64,000 bases of DNA from NCBI GenBank assembly GCA_964291505.2, contig OZ220199.1:62001-126000 (forward strand). The letters run 5' to 3'. Position numbers and translations under genes: made by a program. This document shows, piece by piece, positions 61,601-64,000 of this stretch. The notes beneath the pieces are model-generated. The model was not told where the DNA came from. It saw only the letters and a list, made by a program, of their open reading frames with translations, and made no database searches. Positions within the stretch are counted from its first letter, which is position 1. Each line of letters begins with the position of its first letter. The stretch is from Kistimonas sp964291505 (lineage in GTDB: Bacteria; Pseudomonadota; Gammaproteobacteria; Pseudomonadales; Endozoicomonadaceae).

Positions 61601-64000
61601 CCATTCACAATGGCATCCAGCACCAGTTCCTGCTTACGGTCGATACCCGTACGAACAGTACCATCGACATCCACAGTGGCATGTGCTTCGGTTTCAATGG
61701 TGCCGTCGTACAACTCGGAACCACCACTGATCGCCTTGGCAACTTCACTGGTCCAGTTCACCCCCTTGGCCTTGGCTGCCATATCTGCAAAACCGAGGCG
61801 TTCAGCGTGAAGCTTGGCATCACGGGCTGTCTCCAGCACTGCACCCGCAGCAACCGTGATGGTGTTGTTCTGAATCAGCTTCGCGGTTGCATCCAGACTG
61901 TTGATCGGTATAGCACTGCCGGCAAAGTTATCCGTACGAGCTTCCAGTTTGTACTGGTCGCGGTTGAAGCTGGTATCCGTACCGGTGGAGATATTAAGGT
62001 TACCGTCAGTGATCAGGAAACTGTTGGCTGCGAAGGTCACCTTGTTTTCAGGACGTACTTCTACCGTCGTATCCGCTACTGCGACGGTACCACCACCGTA
62101 GGTTTCGACGTTGACCTTTCCGACAGCCTCACCCGTACCACGAGCAGAAATCTGGACATCTCCCACACTGCTCAGTTGCGCGTCTTCACCCACGTAGACT
62201 TCTGCAATATTGGTATCCGTCTTGATTTCCATGGTCGCGCCCGCTCCGGACACCGCACCACCGGAGATCAATGTGACCTTGTCGTTCAGGATAAAGTCAT
62301 TGAGAGCATCCAGTGTCATGTCACCGGCATCTGATGCACCGTCTTCCACGGTCAGTGACGCACTATCCCCAATCACCACGCGGGTGGTCATATTGACGTT
62401 GGTAAAGCTGTCCGCACCGGCTGCGCTGGCAACACCGCCCGTGGTGCCCTTGATATTGTCACCAGAGACGCTGTTCTTGCGCAGTTTGGTGATGGCATCC
62501 ATATCAATATCGGTTGCCTTGATCACGGCATCCGCACCAATACCAGCGGTTATATTGGCTGTTACATCGTGATCAGCCTTGGCACCTGTGGCACCCAGCA
62601 CACCACCGGAACCCACATTGATTTTGCTGTCAAAGGTAGCATTCTGCTCCGCCTTGATGACCAGGGTTCCTGCGCCGCGCTGGGTCAAGTCGATATCCTT
62701 GCCGCTGGCGCCTTCACGAATTTCCGCCGTGACAGTGCTCTTGTTCACCGTAATGGCTTCGGTACCGGAACCACCGACAATACCACCGGCACCGGCCGTG
62801 CCTTCCGCATAGTTATCATCATTACCAACCGCGGTGATCTGGAGTGTGGAACCTGTCAGATCAACCCCATCCCCCAGGAAAGCGAGCGTTGTCGTATCTG
62901 ACTTGGCTTTGGCTGAACTGCCGCCTGCCGCCAGCAGACCGCCGGAGTAGCTGTCAGCCTCGGACTTCTGCTTGGTATTATTCGTTGCAGAAAGTGTCGT
63001 CGCACCGGTAATCGCCAGCGTCGCACCATCGGCAACGAAACTCTTCACCGTGCTGTTGTTATTGATCGTCGACAGGGTTGCATCAACACCAATCAAGGCG
63101 CCGGCTGCACCCAGCGAGTACGCCTTGGCGTTATAGCTGTTATCCGGCACCTTGGTTTCTGCCGCAATAGACAGACTGGCGGCGGTGATGCTGATACTGC
63201 CTTGAGTCGCATCATCAGGATCGCCCAACGCGGCAATGACGGTGGGCGCAATCGTGATATCTGTCAGAGAGACACCAACGGCAAGACCGCCGGCATTCAC
63301 ACCATGCACCGTTACATCGGCTTTTGGTGTAGCCGCAGCCTGAATATCCACGGTATTGGTCACAGTGACAGCGGCATTGTTTCCAATAAATGCCTTCACG
63401 CTCGGGTCAATACGAACCCTGGCGTCGTTACCAGAACCGGCTCCGATACCTGCAGCCACAGACCAGATATTTTCGGTCACCGTGGCGTTAGAGGTCGCCG
63501 TGATCAGGACATCTCCGACGGAATCACTATCCTGGCCAACCTGAGCATAATCCCCCAGATAAGCCAACGTGGTTCCACCGATATCGACATCACCGACTGC
63601 CGCTCCTGCGGCTATGCTGCCGGCGGTTACCCCTTTCGCCTCGACGTCGTAATTGCGGGAGGCTTCTGCGGTAATAATCAGATCGTCGGCGTTGGTAATC
63701 CGCGCGCCATTTGATGACGTTGTTCCATGATCCACAAACGCCCGTTGTGTCGCCGTATCATTGATAACACTGACCTGAGCACCCAGCCCAACAGTGCCTG
63801 CAGAGCCGCCGTAGCTATAAACGTCAACATCTTCGGCAGTAAATATCGCCTTGATCTTGATATCATCGGTTGCAGAAATATCCGTGTTGTTATCGATATA
63901 AGCCGTTGTTGCTCCGGAAAGATTCAATACACCGACAGAGCCACCTACACTCAGGCCTACGCCCCCAATCGCTGCACCACCGGCAATCTGTTGAATATCC
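49609..64000 (-). CDS. Giant RTX/beta-helix repetitive surface protein (partial, 5' end outside window)
   Basis: An unbroken minus-strand frame of at least 4796 residues is open to the window edge; the TTG at 63927 is internal, since the frame continues upstream. The visible N-terminal half is beta-helix-like, with Gly/Ala-rich turns (AGGAAIGGVGLSVGGSVGVL) and Asn/Asp/Thr-rich strands like large filamentous adhesins. The middle has Asp/Gly-rich RTX-type motifs (GGxGxDxF). Around 54.5-54.7 kb are perfect RTX nonapeptides, followed toward the C-terminus by eight 117-residue repeats. The end has an acidic linker with two Cys, a hydrophobic stretch (TGPIAAASLAWGTAALARRK) and about 30 basic residues. 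Ca2+ binding is expected. It probably acts as an adhesin or matrix protein exported by the four downstream genes. No typical T1SS C-terminal signal is evident. Confidence 0.9.
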   Translation of the reverse strand, partial: DIQQIAGGAAIGGVGLSVGGSVGVLNLSGATTAYIDNNTDISATDDIKIKAIFTAEDVDVYSYGGSAGTVGLGAQVSVINDTATQRAFVDHGTTSSNGARITNADDLIITAEASRNYDVEAKGVTAGSIAAGAAVGDVDIGGTTLAYLGDYAQVGQDSDSVGDVLITATSNATVTENIWSVAAGIGAGSGNDARVRIDPSVKAFIGNNAAVTVTNTVDIQAAATPKADVTVHGVNAGGLAVGVSLTDITIAPTVIAALGDPDDATQGSISITAASLSIAAETKVPDNSYNAKAYSLGAAGALIGVDATLSTINNNSTVKSFVADGATLAITGATTLSATNNTKQKSEADSYSGGLLAAGGSSAKAKSDTTTLAFLGDGVDLTGSTLQITAVGNDDNYAEGTAGAGGIVGGSGTEAITVNKSTVTAEIREGASGKDIDLTQRGAGTLVIKAEQNATFDSKINVGSGGVLGATGAKADHDVTANITAGIGADAVIKATDIDMDAITKLRKNSVSGDNIKGTTGGVASAAGADSFTNVNMTTRVVIGDSASLTVEDGASDAGDMTLDALNDFILNDKVTLISGGAVSGAGATMEIKTDTNIAEVYVGEDAQLSSVGDVQISARGTGEAVGKVNVETYGGGTVAVADTTVEVRPENKVTFAANSFLITDGNLNISTGTDTSFNRDQYKLEARTDNFAGSAIPINSLDATAKLIQNNTITVAAGAVLETARDAKLHAERLGFADMAAKAKGVNWTSEVAKAISGGSELYDGTIETEAHATVDVDGTVRTGIDRKQELVLDAIVNGQVTSSTQTDGVTFRTVTDQLDSELVQELQYAQKQLNQYKDTNANLKAFYESEVTRITNELEAQGLWSTDENGLSGYTKQDVLVVEVDEIWAQAGTIDVRSDVLEGTGVFDAPGDASVEITNNTAAFLEIKGISIPDSNGGLFLNGVEVASNSEIETYNQADEGVSAGSANFSTVTAGGSENPPFITISNTFDESDPANAGIPTPDITITGNVENPQGNLTVSNPDGKVTFEAQVRAENMNVVGKSVYISGLTDYSVGGETYSKLDSLTNNGQQSANDALVVAELTKTPTGVSLYGDRIVIQAEYLNLNGIMQSGKPDYNLTLGTATANEISSISRSTSGLVKLTTASTDDYTVYYNTITGKIEVQEIRVSGGYIELEGHMLNTGAGEIRVLGGYGKISVTNNTAYDVVVKSLDASQRGEGTLVIKDKAKGTSANPHVTIYTKDENGVTIQEDGKSDVAGSDSNTYSIKSGWRYGWSVDVLDATRYYKTEKKSGWLGIDAFAKDPADDYWDTTERLEGPTLTDEGPYFFLDAAKANDAYTYVSDPQVDASKTKNYIEDRWTTSTWYGKKTYYTKYVKEEYTTTTHTHTVKADYGVNINFIGYDAGSVSLTSTVAGADILIDGSILNSSGTTTITSKGDIRQTSEDSYITGKRVVLSASGDIGQVVVDGNGDMVDSGALTVNLADDTYASLKATAGGVVHIAAGSGDLAIDSVQAGSGETVRLVAKENITVAQKTSGSWYNGSVQGGTVALVAEEGSVGNSSSRALALNSGTSLSHYVAVDAKTDIYLKETSGDLRLKEAISASGDVYINVASGSLKDANDSAVRDDRTYDELLNGVWSDLQLTDGTGAQSKIDQTLIDYASNREQEYDAYWQYRGMQADPSVYDATFEVSLSSDEQTYYTNAGWTAGEIQTLVNKRTEEYRSLHGQYGSYGDSYNDSFTYTLSDAERDSLTASIKVWTEDELLNLFSAGLIEPITDTQTSVEQANISAAGAVTIVASGSVGSATGSQVIDLSGPTVSLTDDERVALAAAERTDVAYLAGDIASAKVNFLNNGNSADTIVRTDGGNWLTDGFQAGMTIQIFGTADNANENGQFFTIESVTANTITLSDDDQLSTENRAKITLAEIIADPTVDGASITGIRIDLRDDVDVDALGSVSATGSGDVFLGSELDVKLDTVVAGDTVRIKTGKSIINAGGSSVTNVTSSDVILEAADGSIGSASDQIYINLVADAIFTARVSGDIYLTERTDDINVGTLYAQSGGIYLTAESGAIVDGLDHDFANISAATELMLTASAGVGEDGDYLETDLATDATLTIEAGADVYVHEVLGNMNIREVLADGGNVDLRAHLAIKDAEDASGDVVTGLPEADVIGNSITLTSENDAIGISGNDLDINSAYRSAGTVTTSSALNTYLIETDGDLSINTIGTGADYTAFILGRDNILNGNADANASNVTSGKTRLFAEGDIGASGKRLQTTVGYMEGRSTSGNVWITNTGHLTIGGLDQANGMVATGTVNIEAHSPITVEKSIITDDDILLYAGEDNNDVAGEEDDLTVKAGVTIQSTAGTVTLRAGDNLVIESGAVVSALGDLLLQGDYENLDAAGTTIHNLGTLSGANITIEGETGSDSILLDGVITTAGILSIAGAAGSDDIQLLGSLTGSTRIDVDGGSEGDSILIDVSLLAGDTYVTGGTGDDTLTVNELHSRSDVLSLDGEGGGDQYIITMTDIDADGITLTDYVIDVHDSGDAADGVDNLTIHGRGFAGDTQADKDDVFLIRNNFIARLHGEVETNTFADPVERINYDNSLNDLTGGVLINGGEGSDSFFLDDTSALMTIDGGSGRDTFQVGQIFGEAPVTAPGDEVAGTAVTRGYLSYGNSEELTLLGGDDGDSFTVYSNKAKLFMKGEKGNDEFVVRAFVADDNIDLNGGDDDDTIDYNVNAPLSIDGGSGFDTLTAIGTEADDTFIVTRDSIIGAGLNITYDGVESVDVDALEGDDTFIIESTREGVITTLIGGLGSDNFIVGSDGLTSAIQGSLILEGGLTMVDRALKTPVVLPSEQATSAKEIPSITDETIQTDTVTLFNDASNTDDRGQFTTSSVSGLNMDDTAIVVAGENGAPDRTIAGGLTYFGMEVVEVVMGSGNDTLAVDTTAISNSAAMVFSHNMGLGVSYITLQDGRSWFDQGFRVGDKIVVADTAGNDGTYTIDSISLDGSQISLVSGEQLTDETVTASIQRQNPVMVAHGGGNREVVDPVSGDTEMGGDTITVTGTDTNNVPLLIFGDTSQDGSRYASMRGTGLDPVVGYANAGNDVIDASGASSGIVIYGGAGDDTIYGSQGNDHIAGGSGNDTLYGLGGNDHLYGDSGFNIDLSQRLSLATEVLTVVTVADPVNDGANADDLTVGNDTIDGGMGDDIIFGDHGVITQIRDGSPEQLRLMTTGNVSHIETTVEDQGGNDTLLGGDENDMILAGAGADKVAGNAGDDILIGDNGEVNRNVDGDLITIDLVQNRTVDHGGIDTLQGNAGNDWLLGGVGGDQLYGANEDGSPLGLLDSDDDLIIGDHGIITLAAGQIISVASLRLQNGGNDTIRAGDGNNLVIAGFGQDDVTAGSGNDILAGDNAKATFTDGHLTQLESTEADDTTGDNDQLNAGDGFNRIIGGAGTDTITAGVGMDHVIGDHGSLVYDTTDTLQSAESSLPNQGDRDVITLSSGNNVVIAGQGNDEVTTTGGDDIVIGDNGSAQFTDGHLITLTSTDLDDSTGGNDTLNLGDGFNRVIGGTGTDTITGGTGVDHVLGDHGVLTYDVADILQSAVSALIDQGARDVITLSNGSNVVIAGQGNDEVTTTGGDVIVIGDNGSAQFTDGHLITLTSTDLNESTGGNDTLNLGDGFNRVIGGTGTDTITGGTGVDHVLGDHGVLTYDVADILQSAVSALIDQGARDVITLSSGSNVVIAGQGNDEVTTTGGDDIVIGDNGSAQFTDSHLITLTSTDFNESTGGNDTLNLGDGFNRVIGGTGTDTITGGTGVDHVLGDHGVLTYDVADILQSAVSALIDQGARDVITLSSGNNVVIAGHGGDEVTTTGGNDIVIGDNGSAQFTNGHLITLTSTDLDDTTGGDDTINVGNGFNRVIGGTGTDTITGGTGVDHVLGDHGVLTYDVSDILQSAVSALIDQGARDVIMLSNGSNVVIAGQGNDEVTTTGDDDIVIGDNGSAQFTDGHLITLTSTDLDDTTGGDDAINVGDGFNRVIGGTGTDTITAGTGVDHVLGDHGTLTYDVADILQSAESALIDQGARDVITLSNGSNVVIAGQGNDEVTTTGDDDIVIGDNGSAQFTDGHLITLTSTDLDDTTGGDDTINVGDGFNRVIGGTGTDTITAGSGVDHVLGDHGTLIYDVADILQSAESALIDQGASDVITLSSGDNVVIAGQGGDEVTTTGGDDIVIGDNGSAQFTDGHLITLTSTDLDDSTGGDDTINVGDGFNRVIGGTGADTINGGSGVDQVIGDHGQMTWDVTDILREAISTLPSQGSDDTITLSDGDNTVIAGMGDDTVETGDGNDHILGDNGVVRYDARGLITEVETTDFALGGIDTIQAGDGDNVILAGFAGDTVTTGAGNDTVIGDNGRVTFTDGIRTRAETLDTVSSTGGDDEISLGDGEDQALGGVGADTIENASGETVMIGDDGYIDSDTAGRYIEGATGSTVLGDDDELLGGADRDVLFGGVANDVLEGRDGDDLIVGDGAKVTRTSQTLILETIDFFTGGDDTLKGDEGLDRMIGGFGSDLFYGNLSEDIMVGEYARMTFAENGNAEQATVIVTLAQGGLDLLRVTEKSLYTKVAAINTHSFLNLRPISSLGIATPMRGNAANAQDFLENLVSHISDNNRSSARSAGIDFLLPSEPTAAGDGEGEEPAQCESGTDENGNVIPCAEPAVKDEAPIEDSAAVDAEAKPQLDGQNHAETAVPEKSEDDLAATGPIAAASLAWGTAALARRKGNAEAKFNQSAISDLQKRQKAKRFMRWDNVSL
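49705..49773 (-). other. C-terminal hydrophobic anchor/sorting-like segment of the giant protein
   Basis: This stretch encodes AATG followed by about 16 hydrophobic residues and ARRKG, then a basic tail. The order (short motif, hydrophobic stretch, Arg cluster) resembles C-terminal sorting or stop-transfer signals. No sortase gene is in the window. Confidence 0.5.
51152..53957 (-). repeat. Eight tandem 351-bp (117-residue) repeats in the giant gene
   Basis: An anchor word (CCATGGTCACC-like) recurs at 51152, 51503, 51854, 52205, 52556, 52907, 53258 and 53609, exactly 351 bp apart each time. A diverged anchor lies at 53957. Each unit encodes DVITLS, NVVIAGQGNDEVTTTGG, IVIGDNGSAQFTDGHL, NRVIGGTGTDTITGG and DHVLGDHG segments, i.e. 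RTX-like turns in a long solenoid. The central units are nearly identical at DNA level; the edge units diverge. Confidence 0.92.
54549..54680 (-). repeat. RTX calcium-binding nonapeptide block
   Basis: Consecutive GGxGxDxIx nonapeptides (GGAGDDTIYG, SQGNDHIAG, GSGNDTLYG, LGGNDHLYG) are encoded here. They form a parallel beta-roll that binds Ca2+ in known RTX proteins. Confidence 0.88.

Overview
This window looks like a chromosome segment of a marine, host-associated gammaproteobacterium. Housekeeping genes such as ntrBC (glnLG), deaD, gabD, yaeQ, zntB and a periplasmic broad-specificity racemase are gammaproteobacterial in type. Mixed among them are proteins built from eukaryotic-type domains: a paired-class homeodomain protein, two C2H2 zinc-finger proteins and a eukaryotic-like protein kinase. 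That mixture recalls intracellular or intranuclear symbionts of marine invertebrates (Endozoicomonadaceae and relatives). The taxonomic assignment is an inference; no rRNA gene is present.

Region 1 (1-16 kb) is accessory. It holds decayed IS66 and IS5-type transposases, degenerate small-gene copies, a secreted racemase, a zinc-finger protein (3889-4872), an RluA-like pseudouridine synthase with an unusual N-terminus, the homeodomain protein (6341-7366), cytochrome b561, a methyltransferase, a second zinc-finger protein (11477-12847), a GH18 chitinase-like secreted protein and a two-pass membrane protein with host-like short motifs. None of the zinc-finger or homeodomain proteins has a signal peptide. 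They carry basic, NLS-like stretches, so they are candidate nucleus-acting effectors.

Region 2 (16-42 kb) is mostly core. It holds a GNAT acetyltransferase, a DUF2339 membrane protein, a secreted helical protein, DedA (its start region lies in a perfect 70-bp tandem duplication), an FAD oxidoreductase, ZntB, the kinase, NhaC, a DUF4124 protein, NtrB and NtrC, DeaD, an orphan fimbrial subunit plus chaperone pair, a LysE/ArgO exporter, GabD, a SPOR-type lipoprotein, an L,D-transpeptidase, an HExxH protein, YaeQ, and a P-loop kinase translationally overlapped with an O-methyltransferase.

Region 3 (42.8-64 kb) is a single minus-strand locus. A giant repetitive RTX/beta-helix protein (at least 4796 residues, 5' end beyond the window) is followed by a GAF-HlyD fusion, an M50-protease/HlyD fusion, a short SecA-like ATPase and a small HlyD-type adaptor. 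The four downstream genes overlap or lie within 11 nt of each other. I infer a dedicated export and surface-display module for the giant protein. It combines a second SecA with membrane-fusion proteins and contains no ABC exporter in view.
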